Positions 52,901 through 62,236 of a DNA stretch of 64,000 bases are shown one piece after another. The notes below the pieces were generated by a model. The model was not told the DNA's origin and did no database searches. It saw only the letters and a list, made by a program, of their open reading frames with translations. Position 1 is the first letter of the stretch. Each line of letters begins with the position of its first letter. This stretch comes from JAEDHM01 sp964368645 (lineage in GTDB: Bacteria; Bacillota; Clostridia; Christensenellales; CAG-1252): positions 46,336 to 110,335 of the forward strand of contig CAYJBY010000009.1 of assembly GCA_964368645.1 (NCBI GenBank), in the 5' to 3' direction. Both the position numbers and the translations under genes were made by a program.

Positions 52901-54238
52901 CTACTTTCCCACGCAAAAACGGGAAAAAATCCTATCTACCACCTCGGCAGGCGCGTCCTTGCCCTCAATAGAGCTGACCGCCTCGTATGCCGAGCGCAAA
53001 TCCGCCGCAAGCACGTCGTCCGCCGCGCCCCGATTGTCCGCCGCGTCGTTGAGATATTTTAACGCCTTGTTAAGGGCGAAAATATGCCGTTCTTCCGTCA
53101 CCGCGTCGCCGCCGTTTACCTCGCCTTTTTTGATCTCGGAAGCAAGCTCCGCCAAAAGGCTCTCTACGTTATTGCCGCATAGCGCACTTACCGCGTGAGC
53201 GTCCTTTCTTCCCGTCAGGTCGGCTTTGTTGTATATTCTGATTATTTTTTTGCCGTTCTTCTCCAACGCCTTAAGCGTTGCCTCGTCCTCAGAGGTTTCC
53301 CCGGTGTGATCGTCTATAACGTAAAGCACCACGTCAGCCGCCTGCGCCGCCTTGAAGGCACGCTCGATTCCTATTGCTTCCACCGTGCCTGCGCCCTCGC
53401 GTATGCCCGCAGTGTCCAAAAAGGTCAGTTTCACTCCGTCGTACTCCAAGCTGTCGGATACTGTGTCGCGCGTAGTGCCTGCCTCTGCGGTGACTATTGC
53501 CCTTTCCTCGCCCAACAAAGCGTTGAGAAGGGAAGATTTGCCCACGTTAGGACGTCCAAGTATGGCGATTTTCACGCCCTCCCGTATCATTCTGCCGCGG
53601 TTGCCGCTGTCCACTAGGCGTTGAACGCGCTCGCGTAGGGCGAGTATATCCGAATAGCCTGCCTGTATCTCGTCCGACATCTCGTCTGGATAATCGAAGC
53701 TCGCCTCGAATACGCTTAAAACTTCCAGTATTCTTTCGCCGATTTCCGCCGTCACCGCGCCTGCTCTGCCGTCCGCTAATCTGTAGCCTGCCGCCAACGC
53801 GCTTTGGCTTTCCGCATTGATTATCTCCAGAATACCCTCCGCGCCTGCCAAGCTTACCTTGCCGTTAAGATAGGCGCGTTTTGTAAACTCACCTGCCTCG
53901 GCAGGCACCGCGCCGATTCTATACAGCGCGTTAAGTACGGTTTGAGTCAGCTTAACGCCGCCGTGGAGCTGAAACTCCACCATATCCTCGCCCGTGTAGC
54001 TTTTCGGTGCCTTAAAAAACACCATAAAGCACTGCTCGTTGACCTCTTCATAACGAAACCGCCCCAAATACAGCTTGCAAGGCTCGATTGTTTCGCGCAC
54101 TTCCGCCGCCGCGCCTTTCAGCTTGGAACAATTAAAAAAGCAGAGAGCGTATTCTAATGAACGCTCTCCGCATAACCTTACTATACTTATCGCTCCGCAC
54201 CCCGAGGGCGTGGAAACCGAAGCTATCGTATGCGGCAT
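52901..54238 (-). CDS. mnmE: tRNA modification GTPase MnmE (TrmE)
   Basis: 445 residues. An N-terminal folate-binding domain begins TIASVSTPSGCGAISIVR. The inserted G domain has G1 GRPNVGKSSLLNAL, G2 region GTTRDTVSD, G3 DTAGIREG, G4 NKAD. The essential C-terminal motif is FCVGK, where the Cys of FCxGK is catalytic. Partner of MnmG, encoded next. GGAGG ribosome site. Confidence 0.97.
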   Translation of the reverse strand: MPHTIASVSTPSGCGAISIVRLCGERSLEYALCFFNCSKLKGAAAEVRETIEPCKLYLGRFRYEEVNEQCFMVFFKAPKSYTGEDMVEFQLHGGVKLTQTVLNALYRIGAVPAEAGEFTKRAYLNGKVSLAGAEGILEIINAESQSALAAGYRLADGRAGAVTAEIGERILEVLSVFEASFDYPDEMSDEIQAGYSDILALRERVQRLVDSGNRGRMIREGVKIAILGRPNVGKSSLLNALLGEERAIVTAEAGTTRDTVSDSLEYDGVKLTFLDTAGIREGAGTVEAIGIERAFKAAQAADVVLYVIDDHTGETSEDEATLKALEKNGKKIIRIYNKADLTGRKDAHAVSALCGNNVESLLAELASEIKKGEVNGGDAVTEERHIFALNKALKYLNDAADNRGAADDVLAADLRSAYEAVSSIEGKDAPAEVVDRIFSRFCVGK

Positions 54239-54333
54239 ATAACCTCCGTATGCTTCAGCGAAACTACCTCGCGCAAAACCGCGTTACAGCCGTCAGCGAT
54301 TGATACTGCAATTACTGTTTTGTCCGTAAACGA

Positions 54334-55014
54334 TTAAAACTTGCGCCTTTTGTTGCCGAAACTTCTGACGTTTTTGAAACCGTTGCGCTTAAAGTCCGAA
54401 CCTGTGCCGTAGTTGACTTCCTTAACCTTGGGGCTGATAACCACGTAACGGTTAGGCTCGATACCGCAGCTTTCGGTATTGACGTTGGGATTGTTAGCCA
54501 ACGCCTCGTGAATGCTCTTGCGGTCTGCGGCGCACATAGGCTCCACCTCTACGGGTGCGCCTGTGCGGCAAGCCTTGTCTGCAAGTCTGCCTGCAAGCTC
54601 TGTTAAGGTGCGACTGCGCTTGGCTCTGTAACCCTCTGCGTCAATAGATATTTTAACGTAATCCTCGGTGTTGTTGTTGACGGCGATTTGCGTAATGTAC
54701 TGAATAGCCTCCAAAACCTCACCTCTGTAACCGATGACGCCAGCGCAATCCTTGCCGGTTATGGAAACCTTACAGGTTTCCTCGTCCACGTTAGCCTGAC
54801 AGTCCATACCCATACGCTCTAAAAGTCCCTCTACGAAAACGGAAACGATCTCCGCCTTGGTTTCCCTAGTGGTGATTTTCACAAGAGCCTTTTTCAAAAA
54901 ACCGCCCTCTCTGACTACCTCGATATCCACCTCGTCGGCGGTCATACCAAGCTGCAATAAGCCCTGTGCTATTGCCTCGTCAACTGTTTTGCCTTCTTTT
55001 TCAATAGTTACCAT
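54334..55014 (-). CDS. jag: Jag / KhpB-type RNA-binding protein
   Basis: 226 residues. The Jag_N domain (EKEGKTVDEAIAQGLLQLGMTADEVDIEVV, residues 4-33), a KH domain with loop GVIGYRGEVLEAIQYI, and an R3H domain with RKSIHEALANNPNVNTES are in order, followed by a basic tail (FKNVRSFGNKRRKF). In other Firmicutes Jag/KhpB works with KhpA in RNA binding and cell elongation. Six bases after yidC in the usual order. Confidence 0.93.
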   Translation of the reverse strand: MVTIEKEGKTVDEAIAQGLLQLGMTADEVDIEVVREGGFLKKALVKITTRETKAEIVSVFVEGLLERMGMDCQANVDEETCKVSITGKDCAGVIGYRGEVLEAIQYITQIAVNNNTEDYVKISIDAEGYRAKRSRTLTELAGRLADKACRTGAPVEVEPMCAADRKSIHEALANNPNVNTESCGIEPNRYVVISPKVKEVNYGTGSDFKRNGFKNVRSFGNKRRKF

Positions 55015-55019
55015 TTATA

Positions 55020-56195
55020 CTACCTCTTATAGGTTTTAGTCAACCGTTGTTCTTCCTCCAGCTTGTCCTTTTTGACGGTGAATACGTTGTAAAGCAAGTT
55101 GAACAGCACCGTACATAAGGAGTTCATAAACATATATATGGAGAAAGCCGCGCTGTAAAAGACCGCGAATACGCCTATCATTATCGGCATAACCAAGGTC
55201 ATATACTTAGTCATTTTGTTAGTGTTGATAGCCTTGCCCTCGGAATCGAACTGAGGAGGCTGTTCGGGCTGAGTGCCCTTCATCAGCTTGTTGGAAACGA
55301 GAGAAAGCAATACCGCCAAAACGGGAAGTATCAAATATCCGTTCCAGTGCTTAACGTCCCAAAACTTTTTCCAGGAGGAGTCGCCGCTCTTGTTGTACTC
55401 CGCCGTTGCCGCGCCCATTACAGAGTCGTAAGGCTCGGTATAAACCACACCGTCGGGAGTAACGAAGGACTTAAGGTTATCGGGAAGCGTACCGCCCACC
55501 TTGCCTAAACCCGTACCCACGTAGGTGTCCAAGTCGGGCACTGCGTTAGACCAGTTATCGCTGATAAATACGTTATCTATCCACAGCCAGCTGTGATTAC
55601 CTGCCAAGGACTGATATTTCGCCAGCATAAGCGCGTCCTGTCTGGCAACCTTTTCCGTGGTAAGCGCGACTACCTGCTCCGCCGTGAAAGAGGTGTCGTC
55701 TGTAACCGTTACGCCCAATACCGCGCTCTTATCCTCGTTGGTCAGGGAAAGTCCCGACACATCGGAGGATATGTAGTACTCCGTCATCTCGAACAGCAGT
55801 TTCTCGTTCTCGTACTTAACGCAAGCGTTAAATCCCGAGAAAACCACGAAGAATATGACTAGGGTTACCACCATAGGCAGGCAGCTTCCGAAAACCGAAT
55901 AGCCTTCCTGCTTGTATAAAGCCATCTGCTTCTGCTGATAAGCCTGCTGGTCGTTGCCGCACTGCTTTTTCAGCTTCTCAAGCTCGGGGGTTAAACGCTT
56001 AAGAGCCTTGTTGTTCTTGCGTGTGACGTGCTTTTGCCAAAAATCCAAAGGAGAAAGAATTACCTTCAATACGATTGTAAAAACAACAACCGTCCAGCCG
56101 AAACTGCCGATTGCCGTGTACAACGCGTACATAAGTTTCCCTATCCAATTAGTAAGCTCCGGCGCGTACGCCAGCAGAATATCTAAACTAACCAT
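55020..56195 (-). CDS. yidC: Membrane protein insertase YidC
   Basis: 391 residues. Conserved core: WTVVVFTIVLKVILSPLDFWQKHVTRKN with the Arg-containing first helix region, coiled loop LKRLTPELEKLKKQCGNDQQAYQQKQMALYKQEG, and C-terminal helices (PIMIGVFAVFYSAAFSIYMFMNSLCTVL). A larger extracytoplasmic insertion than usual lies at about 140-270. It inserts membrane proteins with or without Sec. No lipobox. The start overlaps the end of yidD by 13 bases. Confidence 0.95.
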   Translation of the reverse strand: MVSLDILLAYAPELTNWIGKLMYALYTAIGSFGWTVVVFTIVLKVILSPLDFWQKHVTRKNNKALKRLTPELEKLKKQCGNDQQAYQQKQMALYKQEGYSVFGSCLPMVVTLVIFFVVFSGFNACVKYENEKLLFEMTEYYISSDVSGLSLTNEDKSAVLGVTVTDDTSFTAEQVVALTTEKVARQDALMLAKYQSLAGNHSWLWIDNVFISDNWSNAVPDLDTYVGTGLGKVGGTLPDNLKSFVTPDGVVYTEPYDSVMGAATAEYNKSGDSSWKKFWDVKHWNGYLILPVLAVLLSLVSNKLMKGTQPEQPPQFDSEGKAINTNKMTKYMTLVMPIMIGVFAVFYSAAFSIYMFMNSLCTVLFNLLYNVFTVKKDKLEEEQRLTKTYKR

Positions 56196-56425
56196 TTAGC
56201 TTGCCCTCTGTAATTCTCTTTGACGGGATCGAAACCGCCCCGTGCAAAGGGGTTGCACCTTAATATGCGGAAAAAGCCCTTGAAACAACCGACGAAAAAT
56301 CCGTATTTCATTATCGCTTGATAGGTGTATGACGAGCAAGTGGGCGTATAGATACAGGTTTTAGGCAATCCTGCGGAAATATATTTTTTATAAAAAATAA
56401 GTAGTTTTTCCGCTAAAAATCTCAA
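56183..56425 (-). CDS. yidD: Membrane insertion efficiency factor YidD
   Basis: 80 residues with family signature YTPTCSSYTYQAIMKYG and GCFKGFFRILRCNPF..GGFDPV. A small amphipathic membrane-associated protein that aids YidC. Overlaps rnpA by four bases upstream and yidC downstream. Confidence 0.95.
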   Translation of the reverse strand: MRFLAEKLLIFYKKYISAGLPKTCIYTPTCSSYTYQAIMKYGFFVGCFKGFFRILRCNPFARGGFDPVKENYRGQAKWLV

Positions 56426-56772
56426 CCCTCAACCTCGGTTACCTTATTCGCCTTTTTCAAAAGGCCGAATACGGAATCGCGTATCCCCTCGAAATCCAGC
56501 TCCGCCGCCTTACTGCGTGCGACGAATACGTAGCTGTATCCCTTGGTCATTAGGGGCATATAGCCCTTGACCGCCTCTCTTAAACGCCTTTTCACCTTGT
56601 TCCGCACTACGCTGCCGCCGACCTTTTTGCCGACGACAAAACCAACCTTGATAACCGAATACTTGCTGCCGAGGACGTATAAAACTAAATATTTCCCCGC
56701 CGCGCATTCGCCTTTTTTGTAAATTACGTCGAAACTGCGCGAGTTGGTCAGTCGGTTAGCGCGAGCTAACAT
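56422..56772 (-). CDS. rnpA: Ribonuclease P protein component
   Basis: 116 residues. The RNA-binding signature KVGFVVGKKVGGSVVRNKVKRRLREA is present (an RNK version of the RNR box), within the usual alpha/beta fold. Binds RNase P RNA and aids tRNA 5' processing. Lies nine bases after rpmH. No RNase P RNA gene was seen in the window. Confidence 0.96.
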   Translation of the reverse strand: MLARANRLTNSRSFDVIYKKGECAAGKYLVLYVLGSKYSVIKVGFVVGKKVGGSVVRNKVKRRLREAVKGYMPLMTKGYSYVFVARSKAAELDFEGIRDSVFGLLKKANKVTEVEG

Positions 56773-56781
56773 AGCGCCGCC

Positions 56782-56922
56782 TTACGCGGATAAGACCTTT
56801 CTGCCCTTGGCGCGTCTTCTTGCTAATACGTTACGACCGCCCTTGGTGGACATTCTGGCTCTGAAGCCGTGGACTGCACTGCGGTGTCTTTTTTTAGGCT
56901 GATAAGTTCTGAACATTGACAT
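56782..56922 (-). CDS. rpmH: 50S ribosomal protein L34
   Basis: 46 residues: MSMFRTYQPKKRHRSAVHGF, then RARMSTKGGRNVLARRRAKG and RKVLSA. Very basic, the expected length and sequence of bL34. GAGGATATAATT precedes the first ATG; the second Met at 56916 is an alternative start. First gene of the rpmH-rnpA-yidD-yidC-jag operon. The gene normally divergent from it, dnaA, is not here. Confidence 0.97.
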   Translation of the reverse strand: MSMFRTYQPKKRHRSAVHGFRARMSTKGGRNVLARRRAKGRKVLSA

Positions 56923-57138
56923 AATTATATCCTCACTTTAGTTATATTATCCGTTGAGCGGTAACCGAATACAAAAATCCGCTTATCCGCATAAGCCTTT
57001 ATATTATAAAGTACGCAAAAACATAAGTCAACAAATTTTTGACGGTTATTTTTACCTCCTTTTGTTGTGCCGCGACGCGCAAAAACCCGACAGCTCCGTT
57101 TTTTATCCCCGATTTTTCCCCAAAAAACCTTCAACCTG

Positions 57139-57167
57139 TTGCGTTATACGCCGTGCGGTGCTACAAT
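57139..57167 (+). promoter_or_regulatory. Promoter of the aminotransferase gene
   Basis: TTGCGT (57139-57144), 17 bases, TACAAT (57162-57167); start near 57174, leader about 22 bases. Confidence 0.6.
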
Positions 57168-57195
57168 TATAAAAAAATTTGCGAGGCGGATTTGT

Positions 57196-58383
57196 ATGAT
57201 TAGTAAAAAAATGCACGATATGATTTCCCGTCCGTCACCTATAAGGGCGATGTTTGAGGACGGCAAACTTTTAGCTGCCAAGTACGGCGCGGAAAACGTA
57301 TATGATTTTTCGCTGGGCAACCCCAATACCGCGGCACCCGAGGCGGTCAAGCAAGCGATTATCGACATATTGGACAACGAGCCGTCAACTATGGTTCACG
57401 GCTATATGAGCAACCCCGGTTACGAGGACGTCAGACAGGCGGTTGCGGATAACCTCAACGCTCGCTACGGCGCGGCTCTCGGTATGCGCAATATCGTGAT
57501 GACCGTAGGCGCGGCAGGCGGTCTTAATACCCTTTTTAAGGTGCTTTTGGATCCCGGTGACGAGGTTGCCGTTTTCGCGCCCTTCTTCGGTGAATACCGC
57601 AATTACGCCAACAACTTCGACGCGGTGCTTACCGTAGTTCCCCCCAATCCTCCGAGCTTTTTGCCTAATCCCGAGGCATTTGCCGCGGCTATTACTCCCA
57701 AGACCAAGGCGGTTATCGTCAACACCCCCAACAACCCCACGGGCGTGGTTTACGGCAAGGATACCCTTACCGCAATAGCCGCGGTGCTGTCCGCTAAGGA
57801 AAAGGAATACGGCAACGCCATTTATTTGATTTCCGACGAGCCTTACCGCGAGATAGTTTACGACGGAGCAACCGCTCCCTATATCCCCGATTTTTATCCC
57901 GACACCATCATCGGTTACAGCTACAGCAAGAGCCTTTCGCTCCCCGGCGAGCGTATCGGATACCTTGTTATTCCCGATTGCGTGGACTGCGCGGACGAGA
58001 TAATAAGAGCCGCAGGCGACGCAACCCGTATCTTGGGCTTCGTCAATGCCCCCTCCCTTATGCAAAGAGCCGTGGCGAAATGCCAGTCCGCCACCACAGA
58101 CGTGGGCTTTTATAAGACTAACCGCGATATTCTCTATACCGCGCTTACGAATATCGGCTATAACTGCGTCAAGCCGCAAGGCGCGTTTTACCTGTGGGTG
58201 CAGTCGCTAATCCCCGACGACGGGGCTTTCTGCGCCAAGGCTAAGGATTTCAATTTGCTGATCGTTCCCGGCTCGGGCTTCGGTGCCAAGGGCTGGTTCC
58301 GTATCGCTTACTGCGTTGCCACCGCCACGGTGCAAAACAGCATACAGGCGTTCGCAAAGCTCGCCGAGTTTTACAAGAGCTGA
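57196..58383 (+). CDS. PLP-dependent class I/II aminotransferase
   Basis: 395 residues from the ATG behind GAGGCGG (the longer upstream frame is not needed). Fold type I markers: FSLGNPNTAAPEAVKQA, GAAGGLNTLFKVLLDPGDEV, the NTPNNPTGVV Asn region, ISDEPYRE Asp, and the PLP lysine in YSYSKSLSLPGERIGY; the substrate Arg is in GWFRIAYC. This matches the aspartate-aminotransferase-like group; the amino acid used is not certain. It is a single gene occupying the place usually taken by dnaA beside rpmH. Confidence 0.92.
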   Translation: MISKKMHDMISRPSPIRAMFEDGKLLAAKYGAENVYDFSLGNPNTAAPEAVKQAIIDILDNEPSTMVHGYMSNPGYEDVRQAVADNLNARYGAALGMRNIVMTVGAAGGLNTLFKVLLDPGDEVAVFAPFFGEYRNYANNFDAVLTVVPPNPPSFLPNPEAFAAAITPKTKAVIVNTPNNPTGVVYGKDTLTAIAAVLSAKEKEYGNAIYLISDEPYREIVYDGATAPYIPDFYPDTIIGYSYSKSLSLPGERIGYLVIPDCVDCADEIIRAAGDATRILGFVNAPSLMQRAVAKCQSATTDVGFYKTNRDILYTALTNIGYNCVKPQGAFYLWVQSLIPDDGAFCAKAKDFNLLIVPGSGFGAKGWFRIAYCVATATVQNSIQAFAKLAEFYKS

Positions 58384-58433
58384 TACCAAGAGAGCGATAA
58401 GGACACTACAATCAACAACCGTTAAATATCAGA

Positions 58434-58461
58434 AAAAGGTCGGAACTTCCGACCTTTTTTG
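58434..58461 (+). terminator. Terminator of the aminotransferase gene
   Basis: AAAAAGGTCGGAA-C-TTCCGACCTTTTTT, a long near-perfect stem. Confidence 0.88.
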
Positions 58462-58623
58462 TTGTTATTTTTTTCGCATTACTCCTTAAATATAAGCCGC
58501 TTTTATAAATGTTGCTCATACGGACTTACGGCTTGTCGAATAATTAAAAGTAATTTAAGATATAATCCTTAGCAATCTTAGATATAATCCTTACGGCTTT
58601 TTGTTCTTCCGCCTTGCCGCTTT

Positions 58624-59553
58624 TTACAGCAATACCAGCATAAAACTCAACAGCGGTATTGTGGCAATACAGCATATCGTACTGTTAAGCACGGTATTGG
58701 CGGCGAACCGCTGTCCGTTGTTGTACAGCTCCGCTATGTTTTGAGTCATACTGGCGCAGGGCGTGCAGAACAGAATAAACACCGCTTTTTTGATATTGGA
58801 ATCAATGGGTATCCAAAACATTACGAGGAAAGCCAAAAGCGGTAATATAACCAGTTTCAGCCCCGAAGTAATCCACAATCTGGGATCGGTGAACACCTCG
58901 GACTTTTTTTCCACTGTGGCGAACCGCATACCCAACAGGAGCATACACATAGGCGTTGTCATACGTCCCAATATTTCCACGTTGTTGTAAAGCACCGCAG
59001 GCAGTTCCACGTTGCAGAAAAAGAGAGGTAACGCTATTATTATGCCTATTATCGGGGGGCTGACGAACATTTTGACTACGCTGACTTTCTGCCCTTCTCC
59101 TGCTATCAGCTTCGCGCCTATCGACCAGGACAGCACGAACATAACCGTACAAATAATTGCGGAATAACTGATTGCCTCGGGGAAATTCGGCATTACCGCC
59201 TGAAGCAGCGGCACTCCCATAAAGCCCACGTTGCCGAAGGACGCCGCCACAGCCATAATACGCGGACGGTTGTCGCCTTTTTTGCGGAAAATGAGGAATA
59301 CTATCAGTAAAAACAGCACCTGCAAGCCTATTGCAAAAGCCAAAACTATCCCCATATTCCGCCCTAATTCGGGGGTATATTTAACGCTGATAAAGCTGTA
59401 TATCGTCAAAAACGGTTGGCAAAAATACATCAGCACACAGGCGAACCCTCTGATGCCCTCCGCTTTTATCGCGCCTATCTTAACGAATATGTATCCGGGT
59501 AAGGCAAACGCGAGCATTATCGCAACGCTGATTATAGTTGGCGTAAAAAACAT
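58624..59553 (-). CDS. AEC-family (auxin efflux carrier type) transporter
   Basis: 309 residues with about ten membrane helices in two inverted halves. Family features: ALPGYIFVKIGAIKAEGIRGFACVLMYFCQPFL, the ASFGNVGFMGVPLLQAV segment, and the closing FCTPCASMTQNIAELYNNGQRFAANTVLNSTICCIATIP helix pair. AEC members in bacteria export or import organic acids such as malate; the substrate is unknown. AAGGGA ribosome site. Confidence 0.9.
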   Translation of the reverse strand: MFFTPTIISVAIMLAFALPGYIFVKIGAIKAEGIRGFACVLMYFCQPFLTIYSFISVKYTPELGRNMGIVLAFAIGLQVLFLLIVFLIFRKKGDNRPRIMAVAASFGNVGFMGVPLLQAVMPNFPEAISYSAIICTVMFVLSWSIGAKLIAGEGQKVSVVKMFVSPPIIGIIIALPLFFCNVELPAVLYNNVEILGRMTTPMCMLLLGMRFATVEKKSEVFTDPRLWITSGLKLVILPLLAFLVMFWIPIDSNIKKAVFILFCTPCASMTQNIAELYNNGQRFAANTVLNSTICCIATIPLLSFMLVLL

Positions 59554-59604
59554 AGCTTTATCCCTTGCGGCTCTCTTGGCGTTACCGCCTTGCTAAATCC
59601 GCGA

Positions 59605-60534
59605 TTATTTGATTTTCAGCTCGGCAACCACCGCGTAGTGGTCGGAAGAGTAATTGCCCTCGCCGAAGTGTTCTATATCGGTATTGACGACCTTATGGGT
59701 TAGCGCGTCGAAGTTGGAGCCTGTAAAGAAGACGAAATCGATTTCTGCGCCGCCGGTCTGGGAATATCCGTTATAGGTACTCGTGCCGCTCATATTCACG
59801 GGTGCGCTCCTTGCATCGGAGAAAGTCTCGGCTAAGGAAGCATACGCCGCAGTTTCAGGAGAGAGATTGAAGTCGCCTGTCAAAATACAGGGAGCGTCAA
59901 GCTCCATACGGGTGTTCAGCAGATTAATGCTGTAGGGAACCTCGGTTTTGCCGAAACCGAAATGAGTACTGTAATAATAGAGTTCCTTGCCCGAAGCGGT
60001 GTGCTTAAGCTTAACCCAAGTGCAGACGCGGTTATTGCCGGCGACCTCGCTGCCTTCGGTGTAAAGACTCATAACGTCGGGGGTTTTGCTGAACCAAAAC
60101 GCGCCCTTGTCAAGCAGGGTAAATACCGACTTTTTCCAGAAAATCGGGGTTGCCTCCGGAGATATGCCGTCGTCACGGTAAACGATATAATTGTCGTACT
60201 CGTCGTCTAACGCTTCGGTCAGTCCAACGTAGTGTTGCTCAATGCATTCCTCACAGCCCAACAGGTCGGGTGATTCGTCTTGGATATTGGCAATGATTCG
60301 GGGAAGACGCTTGCTTATTTGGAGCTTGCCGAACATTTCCTCGGAGTTGTCGATACCGATACAGCGGATATTGTAGGTCATTACGCTGATAACGGTGTCC
60401 GTAACGCCGCCCTTTTTGTCGGAGTCCTTTTCGGAATCCTCACACGCCGTTGCGAAAAGAGCGATCGAAAGAATCATTATGACCGCGGTTACTATGACCG
60501 CTGTTTTTTTAATTAAACCTGATAAACCGTCCAT
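59605..60534 (-). CDS. Endonuclease/exonuclease/phosphatase-family lipoprotein
   Basis: 309 residues from the ATG at 60534 behind GAGGTGAC; the open frame extends upstream but without a ribosome site. A signal with FATAC gives lipidated Cys31. The EEP fold follows: MTYNIRCIG (metal Asn), EE in GCEECIEQ, STHFGFG, GDFNLSPE, and the terminal SDHYAV His. Surface-attached Mg-dependent phosphodiesterase or phosphatase, possibly scavenging nucleic acid or phospholipid phosphate. Confidence 0.88.
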   Translation of the reverse strand: MDGLSGLIKKTAVIVTAVIMILSIALFATACEDSEKDSDKKGGVTDTVISVMTYNIRCIGIDNSEEMFGKLQISKRLPRIIANIQDESPDLLGCEECIEQHYVGLTEALDDEYDNYIVYRDDGISPEATPIFWKKSVFTLLDKGAFWFSKTPDVMSLYTEGSEVAGNNRVCTWVKLKHTASGKELYYYSTHFGFGKTEVPYSINLLNTRMELDAPCILTGDFNLSPETAAYASLAETFSDARSAPVNMSGTSTYNGYSQTGGAEIDFVFFTGSNFDALTHKVVNTDIEHFGEGNYSSDHYAVVAELKIK

Positions 60535-60742
60535 ATTGTCACCTCGTTCTATTCCGCGCACCTTCGCGCACTCGTATCCATATATAAAAATACGATACGG
60601 TTTAGTTATTATAACACCGCCAACGGAAATATACAATTCATTTTTACACGGCAAGCCCCAAGGAATACCGCGCTTAAGGACGGTCAAGGCGGCTAAATCA
60701 GTCAAAGGGGAGGCTAACCGAGGGAAAGCAGGCAGGGGAAGG

Positions 60743-60780
60743 CAAAAAAAGCCCGACTCAGCTTTGCCGTGTCGGGTTTT
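60743..60780 (-). terminator. Terminator of the DUF2804 gene
   Basis: On the minus strand CCCGAC...GTCGGG with internal pairing and a T7 run, 40 bases after the stop. Confidence 0.8.
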
Positions 60781-60818
60781 CATATTGACTTATATTTGAA
60801 AAATACTTACGGAAACGC

Positions 60819-61904
60819 TTACCAGCGGTTCTCCACGTACTCGCAGAACGCGTACATATCCTTGATTTCCAGCTTGGTGCCGTCGTCTAATATCGCCGTG
60901 CCGCTCCACAATCCGTGAACCTGATGGCTGTTCATACGGATAATTCCCACGTTGGTGTCCGCGTGATGGTCGAAAAACGGCTGCATAGTCATATCGAATC
61001 TTCCGTCCTCGGATACAAAATGCCAAGGCTCCATATACTTGTCGGGCTTCGGGAAGACTTCCACGTCCACCGCGCCGAACTTTGACGCTTTGCCGTCGTA
61101 GAAAAGGCAGGTCTCGGTTGCGTTGCTTTCGTTGCCGATACCCCAGGTGATTTCAAAGCCGAATACGTGCTTTTTGCCCTCGGCGTCAGTAATGTAGGTG
61201 GAACCGTTGCCCCAATACCATACGAGCTTATAAGGGGTGTTCACGCGTCCCCAATCCAATACGCAGAAGGTGTCGTCCTTGCTGAACTCATAAACCTTGT
61301 CGCCGTGCTTAAAGGTGCCTGCGCAGGGCATACTGTTCTGCTTTGTGGTCATAAAGAAACGGGTGGGCTTGTTTTCAAAGGGGAGAACGGTGGTAATATT
61401 CTCGTGCTTATCGAAAATATCCATTTGGAAATGACATTCCACGTCGTTCATTTTGAAGTAAAGCGTACGGCTGTTCAGCTTGGTGTCGAACTCGAACTCC
61501 GCCGCGCCGATCTTAAACTCAACGTGGTTGGGCTCGTCGCCCTTGGGGGGCAGCACGTACTTGTTTTTGCCGCCGAGGTATAACTGCATCTGCTCGGCGA
61601 TTTTCTTGCCTTCTTTCAGGTCAACGAGAGCCGCCGAAACGTAACCGCCGATAGATATGTTGGCAAAACTGATTTGAACCATCATTTTACCGTTGGAAAG
61701 CTGATAAAAATCCCATTCCTTTCCGCGCATTTGAGGACTGACCTTGGTGCGGTCGTAGTCGAATACGTTGTTACGCGCCCAGCCCTTGACTAAAAGGGTG
61801 CCGTCATCGTCCAGCATCTTCGTGGACTTGGTGTATTCGGTTTGCTTGCTCTTTTCGGGAAACTCCTGCCAACAGGTATAAGTTCTTTTCAGTTCTTCAG
61901 ACAT
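60819..61904 (-). CDS. DUF2804 family protein
   Basis: 361 residues from ATG at 61904 behind AAAGGAGCG. All-beta, matching DUF2804: GWARNNVFDYDR near 42-53, DWGRVNTPYKLVWYWGNGS (residues about 225-243), and the C-terminal HQVHGLWSGTAILDDGTKL. Members resemble lipocalin-like or carotenoid 1,2-hydratase-like (CrtC) folds, but the reaction is not established. No signal peptide; monocistronic, with good promoter and terminator. Confidence 0.85.
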   Translation of the reverse strand: MSEELKRTYTCWQEFPEKSKQTEYTKSTKMLDDDGTLLVKGWARNNVFDYDRTKVSPQMRGKEWDFYQLSNGKMMVQISFANISIGGYVSAALVDLKEGKKIAEQMQLYLGGKNKYVLPPKGDEPNHVEFKIGAAEFEFDTKLNSRTLYFKMNDVECHFQMDIFDKHENITTVLPFENKPTRFFMTTKQNSMPCAGTFKHGDKVYEFSKDDTFCVLDWGRVNTPYKLVWYWGNGSTYITDAEGKKHVFGFEITWGIGNESNATETCLFYDGKASKFGAVDVEVFPKPDKYMEPWHFVSEDGRFDMTMQPFFDHHADTNVGIIRMNSHQVHGLWSGTAILDDGTKLEIKDMYAFCEYVENRW

Positions 61905-61933
61905 ATATCGCTCCTTTTCAAACAATTTACTTA

Positions 61934-61962
61934 ATTATAATCCATTTTCGCCGCTTATGCAA
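61934..61962 (-). promoter_or_regulatory. Promoter of the DUF2804 gene
   Basis: Minus-strand TTGCAT (61957-61962), 17 bases, TATAAT (61934-61939); leader about 23 bases. Confidence 0.65.
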
Positions 61963-62110
61963 TAGCGGTTTTAGGGAAAAACAGCTTTTTTTGCGCCTAT
62001 GCCCAAGCCGCGCCTTGCCTTAAACGCTTATTGCCCGACCGACGTTGCGGTTTTTGTGGTTTTTGCACGGTGTCCGTTCCCTTTGTGGGTAAAAAAATAT
62101 TTCAAAACAG

Positions 62111-62139
62111 TTGCAATCGGTTTATCGATGTGCTAACAT
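62111..62139 (+). promoter_or_regulatory. Promoter of tRNA-Leu
   Basis: TTGCAA (62111-62116), 17 bases, TAACAT (62134-62139), twelve bases before the tRNA. Confidence 0.55.
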
Positions 62140-62150
62140 ATTATCACCGC

Positions 62151-62236
62151 GCCGGTGTGATGGAATGGCAGACGTGACGGACTCAAAATCCGTTGGTAGC
62201 GATACCGTGTGGGTTCGAATCCCACCACCGGCACCA
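62151..62236 (+). tRNA. tRNA-Leu (CAA)
   Basis: 86 bases. Acceptor GCCGGTG pairs with CACCGGC; anticodon stem CGGA/TCCG holds loop CTCAAAA with anticodon CAA; a long variable arm typical of class II tRNA follows; T-arm GTGGGTTCGAATCCCAC; discriminator A and encoded CCA. Its last 16 bases recur three times downstream. Confidence 0.95.

Noticed and set aside
56923..57195. Replication origin beside rpmH
   Set aside because: Only one near-match to a DnaA box and no AT-rich unwinding repeats or dnaA.
57385..58179. 264-codon open frame on the minus strand
   Set aside because: Antisense to the well-supported aminotransferase, with no ribosome site or family resemblance.
58533..58540. Single TTGTCGAA as a Spo0A box
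   Set aside because: It lies between the ends of two convergent genes, not near a promoter.
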